Shown here: one piece after another, positions 1-7,441 of the stretch
Numbering within the stretch: position 1 is the first letter of the stretch
Layout: each line of letters opens with the position of its first letter
Notes under the pieces: generated by a model
The model's database searches: none
Told to the model about the DNA's origin: nothing
Seen by the model: only the letters and a program-made list of their open reading frames with translations
Assembly (NCBI GenBank): GCA_021162265.1
Contig: JAGGZA010000098.1
Coordinates: forward strand, 1-28,127
Source: Candidatus Aerophobota bacterium
GTDB taxonomy: Bacteria; Aerophobota; Aerophobia; Aerophobales; B3-G15
Length of the DNA stretch: 28,127 bases
Direction of reading: 5' to 3'
Translations under genes and position numbers: made by a program

Positions 1-411
1 ATTGCAAAATACGCCTCTTATGCTTTTGGAGTTCCAATTCCCATAAATCAGCCAGGAGTGGGAGAAAACGCCTTCGCTCATGAGTCAGGAATTCATGCTG
101 ATGGAGCTTTAAAGGACAGGAGAAATTACGAACTTTACGATTACGAGGAACTGGGCAGAGGAGAACCAGAGATAATAGAAACCGGAAGAAAAATAACAAC
201 TGGCGAATATGGAGGGATTAAAGGATTTAGAAATGTCTATGAAAAGCTGGAGATAGAGTTTAAAGATGAGAAAGAAGCTTACAAAATTCTGGAACTTGTG
301 CGCTACGCAAATGTACACACTCAAAAACCCCTTACTAATGATGAGTTACGCTTTATTGCCAGGTATCCGGAGCAGGCTAAATTAATTTTCACCGTTATTC
401 CTCCTGTATAA
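1..411 (+). CDS. Homocitrate / Re-citrate / 2-isopropylmalate synthase family, 3' end
   Basis: This is the C-terminal part of an acyl-CoA:2-oxoacid Claisen-condensing enzyme; the reading frame is open from base 1, so the start and most of the HMGL-like TIM barrel lie outside the window. The visible protein carries the family signature AFAHESGIHADG, which includes the barrel's metal-binding histidines, followed by about 100 residues ending in IFTVIPPV. There is no room for the LeuA-type regulatory dimer domain, so a classical leucine-feedback isopropylmalate synthase is unlikely. The segment TTGEYGGIKGF replaces the GKHSG-like segment of LeuA/NifV and, from memory, is more like homocitrate or Re-citrate synthases. 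The exact substrate is an inference. The gene ends 19 bp before the convergent murC. Confidence 0.8.
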   Translation: MAKYASYAFGVPIPINQPGVGENAFAHESGIHADGALKDRRNYELYDYEELGRGEPEIIETGRKITTGEYGGIKGFRNVYEKLEIEFKDEKEAYKILELVRYANVHTQKPLTNDELRFIARYPEQAKLIFTVIPPV

Positions 412-430
412 AATTTATCTTCTTCTCAGG

Positions 431-1798
431 TTAACCTTGTTTCTCCTTCAGGGAAATAATGAACTGCCTGGAAAGTCTGGTAATATCACCTGCTCCTATA
501 GTCACTATCAAATCATTATCCTGCAGATGGTCTCTTATAAACTCAATTATCTTCTTTCTGGAAGAAAAATAGTAAGTTGGAAGCTTCCTTTCCTTTCTCA
601 GAATTTCAAAAAATGCCCTTCCATTTACTCCTGGAATTGGAAGCTCGCCTGCTGAATATATCGGAGTAAGAACAAGCACATCAGCTTCATTGAAAGCGCT
701 GAGAAAATCAGGAAGTAAAAATTTAGTTCTTGTGTAGCGGTGAGGCTGGAATATGGCAATAATTCTCTTATTAAGCCTTTTAAGCTCTCTCAAAATAGCT
801 TTAATTTCAGTAGGATGATGAGCATAATCATCAAAAACCGGTACTTTCCCTATCTGTCCTATCTTATCCAGTCTTCTCTTTACACCCTGAAAGAAAAAAA
901 AGGTTTTTCTAATCTCCTCCCACTTAATTCCCAGTACAATTCCCACCCCCACCATAGCAAGACAATTAGAAACATTATACAGACCTGGCAGAGGCACCTT
1001 TACCTTACCCAATAATCTCTTTTTATACCCGACCTTAAAACTGGAAGAAAGCGCTCCCAGACTGATATCCTTAGCCCAGATATCAGCCTTAGAAGTTAAG
1101 CCGTAAGTTAAAAATTTCTTAACTTTTTTTCTTTTCTTGAAAGCATAAGAAAGGGCAGGGTCATCAAAATTAACTATCCCCACTCCTTCCCTCTTAATCT
1201 TATCCCCAAATTTAACAAAAGCCTGCAAAATATTCTCTGGAGAATGATAAAAGTCAAGATGGTCATTTTCCACATTAGTAATAACAGCAATACTTGGACG
1301 AAGAAGCAAAAAAGAGGCATCGGATTCGTCCGATTCTACTATCACCAGCTTACTTTTACCAAGCCTTGTATTTGAATTTATCCTTCTCAATATCCCTCCA
1401 ATAAAGATTGTAGGATCCTTTTTTGCATTTAAAAGTAACTCTGCAACAAGAGCAGTAGTTGTTGTCTTTCCATGAGTACCAGCAATAACAATACTCTCTT
1501 TCAAATTAGTAATTCTGGCAATAAGTTCTCCTCTTGAAATGAGAGGAATCTCTCTTTTTGCCGCTTCTTTTATCTCGGGATTGCAACTTCTAATAGCTGA
1601 GGAAAAAACCACTAAATCCTTGCCTTCAATTTGTTTTCCTCTGTGTCCTATATAAATGCAAGCTCCCTTTTGTCTTAATTTTTGGGTAATCTCTGTTTCC
1701 CTTATATCCGAACCAGATACTTTATGTCCTAATTCAAGCATAATCTCTGCCAGTCCACTCATACCTATCCCGCCAATACCAACAAAGTGGATGTACAT
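431..1798 (-). CDS. murC: UDP-N-acetylmuramate--L-alanine ligase (MurC)
   Basis: MurC is the cytoplasmic ATP-dependent ligase that adds L-alanine to UDP-MurNAc, the first amino acid of the peptidoglycan stem peptide. The 455-residue length is normal. The N-terminal Rossmann-like domain starts with VGIGGIGMSGLAE, the ATP-binding loop reads GTHGKTTT at about residue 107, and the Mur-ligase motif ESDESDASF follows near residue 155. The ATG start overlaps the murG stop by one base (TAATG), which implies translational coupling. It is the last gene of the secD-secF-murG-murC operon and ends tail-to-tail with the synthase gene at the left edge. No murB, ddl or ftsQ follows, so the cell-wall cluster is dispersed. 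Confidence 0.97.
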   Translation of the reverse strand: MYIHFVGIGGIGMSGLAEIMLELGHKVSGSDIRETEITQKLRQKGACIYIGHRGKQIEGKDLVVFSSAIRSCNPEIKEAAKREIPLISRGELIARITNLKESIVIAGTHGKTTTTALVAELLLNAKKDPTIFIGGILRRINSNTRLGKSKLVIVESDESDASFLLLRPSIAVITNVENDHLDFYHSPENILQAFVKFGDKIKREGVGIVNFDDPALSYAFKKRKKVKKFLTYGLTSKADIWAKDISLGALSSSFKVGYKKRLLGKVKVPLPGLYNVSNCLAMVGVGIVLGIKWEEIRKTFFFFQGVKRRLDKIGQIGKVPVFDDYAHHPTEIKAILRELKRLNKRIIAIFQPHRYTRTKFLLPDFLSAFNEADVLVLTPIYSAGELPIPGVNGRAFFEILRKERKLPTYYFSSRKKIIEFIRDHLQDNDLIVTIGAGDITRLSRQFIISLKEKQG

Positions 1799-2913
1799 TA
1801 ACCTCTCCCCATTAATTTAAGGATTAAACCTGTAAGAGTTTGTGTGGCTTCTGGTTTTCCCAGCCTCTTAGAAATATCTCTCATTCTCCTTCTAAGTTCT
1901 TCATCTCTAATTATCTTATTAATCTCTTCTTTAAGAAGAAAAGGGGTGAGTTTTTCCTGAACGATTACCTTAGCTGCTCCCTCTTTTTCCAGGAAAAGAG
2001 CATTGCTTAGCTGATGTTGATTGGTAGCAAAAGGGTAAGGTACCAGTATACAGGGAATCCCACGAGCTGTTATCTCTGAAATTGTAGTTGCCCCGCTACG
2101 TGAAATAACAAGATCACTTGCTGCAAAAGCATAATGAATATTGGTAAGATAAGCAAATACCCTTCCCTTTAATTTAATACCCTGCATCTTCCTCCTTACA
2201 AATGAATAGTCCTTATCCCCTGTAATAAGTATGAACTGAATATCTTCCTTGATGTCATCTTCCTGAAAAAGACGAAGAGTCTCAACGACAACTCTGTTCA
2301 GATATCGAGACCCCTGACTGCCTCCAAAGAAAAAAAGGGTAAACCTTCCCTCTTCAAGACTAAGATTACTTATACCTTCTTTCTTAGAGGTGGTTATAAT
2401 CTCCTCCCTGATAGGATTACCGGTAATAATTACCTTTCCCTTCCCCCATAGAGGAATATACCTCCTGGTATGAGAGAAACTAAGCGCTATCCTGGAGACA
2501 AAAGGTGAAAGCATTTTATTGGTGAGAGAAAGGTAAACGTTTTGTTCGCAGATTATTGTAGGCTTACCGGATAAGAAGCCAGATAAAATTACCGGGTAAG
2601 AATGAAAACTCCCCATCCCTATTACCAGATGTGGCTTAAAGACAACAATCCATCCAAAGGACTGGATCAAAGAAGAAATCAGCTTGAAAATAAAACTTAA
2701 AAATATCCTGCAGGAAAATGACCTTGGAAAAGGTAAAACATCAATAGATTTAAACTGAACTTTTTCTCTTTCAACAATCTCTCTTTCCCATTCTTTTTTC
2801 CCTCCAATCCACAAGATGGAGACACCGGGGATCTTTTCCTTTATTTTTTTAACAAGAGCAACTGCCGGATAAATATGTCCTCCTGTACCGCCAGCGGCAA
2901 TTAAAATCCTCAT
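1798..2913 (-). CDS. murG: UDP-GlcNAc:lipid I N-acetylglucosaminyltransferase (MurG)
   Basis: MurG transfers GlcNAc from UDP-GlcNAc to lipid I at the inner face of the membrane, making lipid II. The N-terminus reads MRILIAAGGTGGHIYPAVAL, containing the GGTGGHIYP acceptor/phosphate loop, and later segments FGGSQGSRYLN and SRSGATTISEI match the GT-B donor-binding motifs. I chose the ATG at 2913 because the family begins directly at this loop. An upstream in-frame start at 2949 would add 12 residues lying inside the end of secF and has no support. The chosen start leaves 10 bp after the secF stop, and no strong ribosome-binding site is visible, so coupling to secF is likely. The protein is 371 residues, a usual length. 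Confidence 0.97.
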   Translation of the reverse strand: MRILIAAGGTGGHIYPAVALVKKIKEKIPGVSILWIGGKKEWEREIVEREKVQFKSIDVLPFPRSFSCRIFLSFIFKLISSLIQSFGWIVVFKPHLVIGMGSFHSYPVILSGFLSGKPTIICEQNVYLSLTNKMLSPFVSRIALSFSHTRRYIPLWGKGKVIITGNPIREEIITTSKKEGISNLSLEEGRFTLFFFGGSQGSRYLNRVVVETLRLFQEDDIKEDIQFILITGDKDYSFVRRKMQGIKLKGRVFAYLTNIHYAFAASDLVISRSGATTISEITARGIPCILVPYPFATNQHQLSNALFLEKEGAAKVIVQEKLTPFLLKEEINKIIRDEELRRRMRDISKRLGKPEATQTLTGLILKLMGRG

Positions 2914-2923
2914 TATAATAATC

Positions 2924-4036
2924 TTATTTTTTCTTTCTACCCCAGGCATAAACTACAGGAGTTGCTATAAAATCCGATGAATAGGTGCCAACAATTACTC
3001 CTACAAGGAGGGCAAAGGTAAATCCATGTAAAGGTTCTCCCCCCCACAAAAAAAGGACAAGCACCACAATAAATGTAGTTAAAGAGGTAATAATGGTTCG
3101 AGAAAGTGACTGATTTATACCCAGATTAAGAATTTCTTTTGAGGGTATTCTCTTCTTCCTGAAAGCCTTCATATTTTCCCTGATTCTATCATAAATAACA
3201 ATAGTATCGTTTAAGGAATAGCCAACTATGGTTAAAAGAGCTGCTATAATTGGAAGTGTAAACTCAAACCCTCCTAAAGAAAGTGCTCCCACAGTTATCG
3301 TCACATCATGGATAAGAGCAACAACTGCACCTACGGCAAAACGAAACTCAAATCTCCAGGCAATATAGACCAGCATACCAATTAAACTGAAGACAACGGC
3401 AAGTAAAGCATCACGTTGTAACTCTTTACTGACCTTTGGTCCTATCAGGTTTACGCTAAGAAGCTCAAAAGGATTATCCTTTCCAAATTTTTTCTCAATA
3501 GCCTCCTGTATTTTAGACGCAATCTGACGAGAATTTATATTCTGGATGGTAGAAATAAGAGTTTCCCTTGAGACTTTATTTATATTTATCTTACCTTGCT
3601 GGACAGGTTCAGTAGTAAAATTAGCCAATAGTTTATCATACCCGATTTCTTCAACCCCGGGGATGCTCTTCAACTCCTCAAGATTACTAATTTTCCCCTT
3701 TTTTTGCCGATAGTCTATTATGCTGGAAGCTATTTTTTCAGATATTCTTTCTAAATGATATCTTACAAGAACACTATTTTCTTCCTTACCCCCGTAACGC
3801 TGAATAACAGCTGTCCCCATACCTACCCTGCTAAGAGCAGATCTTATCTCGCTTATCTGTACAGGCTTTTTAAACTTAAGATGAGCCTCAATTCCTCCTG
3901 TAAAGTCAAGCCCTAATTTCGGTCCACCTTTTATTACCATAGAAACTATACCCACAGCAATAACCACGCCCGAAATTACAAAAGCTACCTTCCTCCATTT
4001 AATAAAATCTATATGGGTTTCGCCTAAAAGTTGCAT
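2924..4036 (-). CDS. secF: Protein translocase subunit SecF with an inserted helix-hairpin-helix-like segment
   Basis: SecF partners SecD in using the proton or sodium gradient to help preproteins leave the Sec channel. TM1 is at about residues 15-36, followed by the family motif LGLDFTGGIE; five further membrane segments follow from about residue 210 and include GYSLNDTIVIYDRIREN. The length of 370 residues is long for a SecF (about 290-330). The excess lies in periplasmic domain P1, at about residues 95-163. That segment resembles ComEA/GspK helix-hairpin-helix repeats: IIDYRQKKGKISNLEELK with SIPGV, then KININKVSRETL. I chose ATG 4036 because GAGG lies 5 bases upstream; the GTG at 4042 falls inside that ribosome-binding site. 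Confidence 0.95.
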   Translation of the reverse strand: MQLLGETHIDFIKWRKVAFVISGVVIAVGIVSMVIKGGPKLGLDFTGGIEAHLKFKKPVQISEIRSALSRVGMGTAVIQRYGGKEENSVLVRYHLERISEKIASSIIDYRQKKGKISNLEELKSIPGVEEIGYDKLLANFTTEPVQQGKININKVSRETLISTIQNINSRQIASKIQEAIEKKFGKDNPFELLSVNLIGPKVSKELQRDALLAVVFSLIGMLVYIAWRFEFRFAVGAVVALIHDVTITVGALSLGGFEFTLPIIAALLTIVGYSLNDTIVIYDRIRENMKAFRKKRIPSKEILNLGINQSLSRTIITSLTTFIVVLVLFLWGGEPLHGFTFALLVGVIVGTYSSDFIATPVVYAWGRKKK

Positions 4037-4063
4037 CTTCACCTCTTTTATATTTTATATCTT

Positions 4064-5356
4064 TTATATACTGAGTTTCTGGACAGGTCTTCCTTCCAGG
4101 ATAAGATTAAATATAGCTCTTGTAACTACAACTGCCGTAAATAAACTGGCAAGAATACCTATAGAAAGAGTAGTAGCAAACCCTTTTATTGGACCTGTAC
4201 CAAATTGGAACAAAATAAGGGCTGTAATTAAGGTAGTAATATTAGCATCAAGTATTGTCCTTAAAGCCCTCTCGTATCCAACATCCACAGCAGAGCGAGG
4301 AGCTCTTTCTCTTCTGAGCTCTTCCCGGATACGCTCAAAAATAATAACATTTGCATCTATGCTCATCCCAATGGTTAGAATTATACCAGCTATACCGGGA
4401 AGAGTAAGAGTGGCCTTTAAAGCAACAAGTGCTGCCATGAGAAATAAGAGATTCAGGATAAGGGCTGCGTTGGCTATCAACCCTGCTTTCTTATAGTAGA
4501 CAGCCATAAAAACAATAACAGCAATAAGCCCAATTAATCCTGATATTAAACCTTTTCTAATGGAATCCCTTCCAAGAGAAGGACCAACAGTGGTATTCTG
4601 AATTATATTAAGAGGAACAGGTAGAGCACCTGATCTTAAAACAATTCTAAGTTCATTAGCCTCTTCCATGGTGAAGTTTCCTTCTATAACTGCTTTTCCT
4701 CCTGTAATACGAGTCTTTATCACTGGAGCTGATTTCACCACATCATCAAGAATTATAGCCAGCCTCTCTCCCACATGCTTTCCTGTTATATCGGCAAACT
4801 CCTTTGCCCCTTCACCTGTAAAATCAAGAGCTACGTAAGGCTGCCCCCACTGTCCTATCTGAACTCTTGCATCTCTTATAGCTCTTCCTGTTAAAAGTGT
4901 TTTTTGTTTTACAAGATAAGCTTTACCCTCTGAATCATAGAGAACTTCATCTCCAGGAGGAACATTTCCCTTAAGAGCCTCCTGCAAATCTCCTTTTTCA
5001 TCCAGAAGTTTAAACTCAAGAAGAGCTGTTTTACCTATAAGGTCTATAGCTCGTTGAGGGTCTTTTATGCCAGGAAGGTCAACTACAATTCTTGTCTGTC
5101 CCTCTCTTGCTATTGTAGGTTCCCTTACCCCAAATTGATCTATTCTGTTGCGAATAACCTCCAGAGCAGAATCAACAGCATCCTTCACACTTTCGCCAGG
5201 CGGAAGCCTTCTCACATCTGCCTCCAGTACAAGATGCATACCCCCTTTAAGATCAAGACCAAGATTTATCTTCTTTCCCGGGGGATAAACAGCCCAGATG
5301 GAAAGAGCAACAAGAACCACTACAAGTAGAAGCACCCATCGACTAAACCTTCGCAT
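4064..5356 (-). CDS. secD: Protein translocase subunit SecD
   Basis: SecD forms the SecDF complex that pulls translocated proteins out on the periplasmic side. The 430-residue protein has TM1 at about 6-24, the signature NLGLDLKGGMHLVLE at 31-45, a large periplasmic P1 domain, then five membrane segments from about residue 268. The conserved transport motif MSIDANVIIFERIREE lies at about 331-346. A good ribosome-binding site (AAAAGGAG, 8 bases before ATG) supports the start. It is the first gene of the operon secD-secF-murG-murC; secF begins 27 bp after its stop. No yajC is adjacent. The promoter lies in the 143-bp gap shared with the divergent rseC. Confidence 0.97.
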   Translation of the reverse strand: MRRFSRWVLLLVVVLVALSIWAVYPPGKKINLGLDLKGGMHLVLEADVRRLPPGESVKDAVDSALEVIRNRIDQFGVREPTIAREGQTRIVVDLPGIKDPQRAIDLIGKTALLEFKLLDEKGDLQEALKGNVPPGDEVLYDSEGKAYLVKQKTLLTGRAIRDARVQIGQWGQPYVALDFTGEGAKEFADITGKHVGERLAIILDDVVKSAPVIKTRITGGKAVIEGNFTMEEANELRIVLRSGALPVPLNIIQNTTVGPSLGRDSIRKGLISGLIGLIAVIVFMAVYYKKAGLIANAALILNLLFLMAALVALKATLTLPGIAGIILTIGMSIDANVIIFERIREELRRERAPRSAVDVGYERALRTILDANITTLITALILFQFGTGPIKGFATTLSIGILASLFTAVVVTRAIFNLILEGRPVQKLSI

Positions 5357-5393
5357 TATTTACTCCTTTTAAAAAATTTAAATTATTGTTGCT

Positions 5394-5421
5394 AATTTAT
5401 CAAAAACAAGGATATTGTCAA
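5394..5421 (-). promoter_or_regulatory. Promoter of secD-secF-murG-murC
   Basis: On the minus strand, TTGACA (5416-5421) is followed after 16 bases by TAAATT (5394-5399). Transcription would start near 5387, giving a leader of about 30 bases before the secD ATG. The -35 matches consensus fully, the -10 in four of six positions. Confidence 0.6.
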
Positions 5422-5445
5422 TATGAAATATTACAGGATAAGAAT

Positions 5446-5473
5446 TTGACATTCCGTATAAATTATGTATTTT
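5446..5473 (+). promoter_or_regulatory. Promoter of rseC (divergent from secD)
   Basis: TTGACA (5446-5451) is followed after 16 bases by TATTTT (5468-5473), about 26 bases before the rseC ATG. It is back-to-back with the secD promoter; the two -35 boxes are separated by 24 bases. Confidence 0.5.
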
Positions 5474-5499
5474 AAACACAAAAACAAAATTATCAGGTT

Positions 5500-5910
5500 A
5501 TGATTGAAGAGGGGAAAGTAGTTAAAATAGAGGATAACACAGCCAAAATTAAACTCAGAACGAGGGAGGAGTGTAGTGGTTGCTCCCTTGCCAGCTTTTG
5601 TGAATTAACAAAAGAAGGGGAAAGGTACATAGAAATAGAAGGAGAGACTGAGCTAAAGATTGGGGATAAAGTTAAAGTAGAAATTGAGAGAATACCTCTT
5701 TTAGCACCAACGGCGTTACTTTTTTTAATTCCCGCTTCTTCCTTTATCATTGGAGCTGCTATAGGGCAAAAAATAAGAGAAGGTGTCCTTTTTCCCTTTG
5801 TTACAGGTATCATTTTCCTGGCTTTTGCCTTTTTTTTCCTTCATATCTTTGATAAAAAATTAGCTCCAAAAAAAGGAAAGGCAAGGATTGTTGCTAAAAT
5901 TTCCAATTGA
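5500..5910 (+). CDS. rseC: RseC/MucC family membrane protein
   Basis: RseC-family proteins are small inner-membrane proteins; in E. coli RseC acts in SoxR reduction with the Rsx (Rnf) complex and modulates sigma-E. The 136-residue protein fits: an N-terminal soluble part with a cysteine cluster C25-x2-C28-x5-C34 (ECSGCSLASFC), a short beta-rich stretch, then two hydrophobic helices at about 67-90 and 96-116, and a basic tail. The cysteine pattern suggests metal or redox chemistry, but that is inference. The next gene on the same strand is rnfE, the expected functional partner. No strong ribosome-binding site is visible before the ATG (TATCAGGTT). Confidence 0.85.
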   Translation: MIEEGKVVKIEDNTAKIKLRTREECSGCSLASFCELTKEGERYIEIEGETELKIGDKVKVEIERIPLLAPTALLFLIPASSFIIGAAIGQKIREGVLFPFVTGIIFLAFAFFFLHIFDKKLAPKKGKARIVAKISN

Positions 5911-5935
5911 CTTTTTACCCATTTTTTATTATCTT
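5907..5935 (+). promoter_or_regulatory. Possible promoter before rnfE
   Basis: TTGACT (5907-5912), overlapping the rseC stop codon, and TATCTT (5930-5935) are 17 bases apart, about 37 bases before the rnfE ATG. Both boxes are imperfect, so rnfE may also be read from the rseC promoter. Confidence 0.3.
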
Positions 5936-5971
5936 TGTAATACAAGATTTTATTAAGAAAGAGGGGCCAAG

Positions 5972-6574
5972 ATGAAATCTTACCGTATTTATTTAGAGTT
6001 TGTTAAAGGTTTGTGGAAACAAAATCCTGTATTTTTCCAGCTCTTAGGTATGTGTCCTACTCTGGCAGTAACTAACTCTGCCATAAATGGGTTTTCTATG
6101 GGACTTGCTGTCATATTTGTTCTTGTCTGTTCGGGAATTGTCATATCTTCTATAAGAAAACTTATTCCATCAGAGGTGAGAATTCCTGTTTTCGTTATAA
6201 TTATTGCCAGTTTTGTAACAGTAATTGACCTTTTGTTTAAAGCAGAACTTCCGGAAATAAGTAAAGCCTTAGGACCATATGTTCCCCTGATTGTCGTTAA
6301 TTGCATAATTCTTGGAAGACAGGAGTCCTTTGTTTCAAAAAATCCTCTTCTTCCCTCAATTGCTGATACTCTGGGTATGGGAACCGGATTCACCATTGCA
6401 CTGGTTATTCTTGGTAGCATAAGAGAACTCTTTGGTTCTGGCTCAATTTTTGGTTATCAAATTTTAGGTAGCTACTTTCATCCCTGGGTTATAATGATCC
6501 TTCCGCCCGGGGCCTTTTTAACACTTGGAGTCTTGATTGGCCTTATAAACAAATTCTCCCCTCGCAGGACTTAA
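5972..6574 (+). CDS. rnfE: Electron transport complex subunit RnfE (RsxE)
   Basis: RnfE is an integral membrane subunit of the Rnf complex, which couples ferredoxin:NAD+ electron transfer to ion pumping (Rsx in E. coli reduces SoxR). The 200-residue protein starts with the family segment NPVFFQLLGMCPTLAVTNSA and has six hydrophobic helices. Two conserved cysteines are present, C28 in GMCPT and C111 in VVNCIILGR; in the NqrD/RnfE family these ligate a membrane [2Fe-2S] cluster. RnfA is a paralogue, but the motif spacing and NCIILGR context match RnfE better. A GAGGGG ribosome-binding site lies before the ATG. It is odd that no other rnf gene (A, B, C, D, G) is in the window. Confidence 0.9.
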   Translation: MKSYRIYLEFVKGLWKQNPVFFQLLGMCPTLAVTNSAINGFSMGLAVIFVLVCSGIVISSIRKLIPSEVRIPVFVIIIASFVTVIDLLFKAELPEISKALGPYVPLIVVNCIILGRQESFVSKNPLLPSIADTLGMGTGFTIALVILGSIRELFGSGSIFGYQILGSYFHPWVIMILPPGAFLTLGVLIGLINKFSPRRT

Positions 6575-6584
6575 TATCAATATT

Positions 6585-7028
6585 ATGATTGTAAACAAAA
6601 GAATAGCTCACGAATATGAAATCCTCGAAAGGGAGGAGGCGGGAATTGTGCTTAAAGGATGCGAGGTAAAGTCCATCCGGGAAGGAAGGATAAGCTTTAC
6701 TGATAGTTTTGTCAAGATAAGGGGAGGGGAAGCCTGGCTTTGCAATCTCCACATAACTCCCTGCTCTACAGGAACTGGAGAATTAGACCCAAAAAGAGAC
6801 AGGAAACTGCTGCTTCACAAACGCCAGATAAAAAGATTAAGCGGTATATTATCTCAAAAGGGGTTGACATTATTACCATTAAAGATATACTTTAAGAAGA
6901 ATAAGGCAAAAGTTGAACTGGGACTGGCAAAAGGCAAAAGGAAATATGATAAAAGAGAAATACTGAAAAGGAAAGATATAGAAAGAGAAATGAGAAGAGA
7001 AATAAAGGAAAGGGGTAGATTTGGTTAA
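6585..7028 (+). CDS. smpB: SsrA-binding protein SmpB
   Basis: SmpB binds the tRNA-like domain of tmRNA and brings it to stalled ribosomes for trans-translation. The 147-residue protein contains the family core: NKRIAHEYEILEREEAGIVL, GCEVKSIREG, the segment around RDRKLLLHKRQI, LTLLPLKIYF, and VELGLAKGKRKYDKRE, followed by the usual basic C-terminal tail that folds in the decoding centre. It starts 10 bp after rnfE, so it is probably co-transcribed with it. The gene for its RNA partner, ssrA, begins 9 bp after its stop codon. Confidence 0.97.
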   Translation: MIVNKRIAHEYEILEREEAGIVLKGCEVKSIREGRISFTDSFVKIRGGEAWLCNLHITPCSTGTGELDPKRDRKLLLHKRQIKRLSGILSQKGLTLLPLKIYFKKNKAKVELGLAKGKRKYDKREILKRKDIEREMRREIKERGRFG

Positions 7029-7037
7029 AGTTAAGAT

Positions 7038-7392
7038 GGGGGTGATAAGGATTCGACAGAGATAAGAGAATCAGAATTGCACACCAAGGTTCGGGTACCT
7101 TGTAAAACTACCCGAAAAAAAATAAGCGCCAACGAATCTTTGGCTTTAGCTGCTTAAAAGCGGCTATCACCTGGTCACTTTTGCCCTGTGAGGTGACCAA
7201 GGTGTCAGAAAAACAGGGCTGACCTTGCTCTTTGCAAAGGAGAGCAGGGCGAGGAACTTAATCTTTGCTGGCCTGCGTTCTATCCCGCTTGTCGGAGAGA
7301 AAGCAGGCAAGAATTAAAAAGGCAAGCTAAGTGTGTAGATATTCTGGTTTCCTTATCTCTGGACGAGGGTTCGATTCCCTCCACCTCCACCA
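7038..7392 (+). ncRNA. ssrA: tmRNA (transfer-messenger RNA)
   Basis: tmRNA rescues stalled ribosomes and adds a degradation tag. The 5' end GGGGGTG (7038-7044) pairs with CACCTCC just before the encoded ACCA ending at 7392, closing a 7-bp acceptor stem with one G-U pair. The conserved GGATTCGAC follows the 5' end, and the T-arm reads GAGGGTTCGATTCCCTC. The length of 355 nt is standard for one-piece tmRNA, with GC-rich pseudoknot segments after the tag reading frame. No convincing promoter is visible directly upstream, so it may be processed from a transcript that includes smpB. Confidence 0.97.
7128..7157 (+). other. tmRNA tag reading frame, peptide ANESLALAA
   Basis: Within tmRNA, the resume codon is GCC at 7128 in the context AATAAGCGCCAACGAA; the frame encodes ANESLALAA and stops at TAA 7155-7157. 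The LALAA end matches the ClpXP-recognised tail of the E. coli tag (ANDENYALAA). Confidence 0.93.
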
Positions 7393-7402
7393 TTTTCCTT
7401 CC

Positions 7403-7422
7403 AGAGAGGGTCCTCCCTTTCT
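7403..7422 (+). terminator. Short hairpin between tmRNA and dapB (weak terminator or processing stem)
   Basis: AGAGAGGG (7403-7410) and CCCTTTCT (7415-7422) form an 8-bp stem with one G-U pair and a TCCT loop. It is not followed by a T-run, so it may mark the 3' edge of tmRNA for trimming rather than stop transcription. Confidence 0.35.
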
Positions 7423-7441
7423 ACAGTCTGAGTGGCTATCT

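Noticed and set aside
5493..5813. Open frame of 106 codons on the minus strand opposite rseC
   Set aside because: It is a shadow of rseC with Ser/Pro-rich composition and no motif; the rseC frame has the family cysteines and helices.
7331..7441. N-terminal extension of dapB into tmRNA
   Set aside because: The open frame overlaps the tmRNA 3' domain; conserved DapB sequence begins at 7442.
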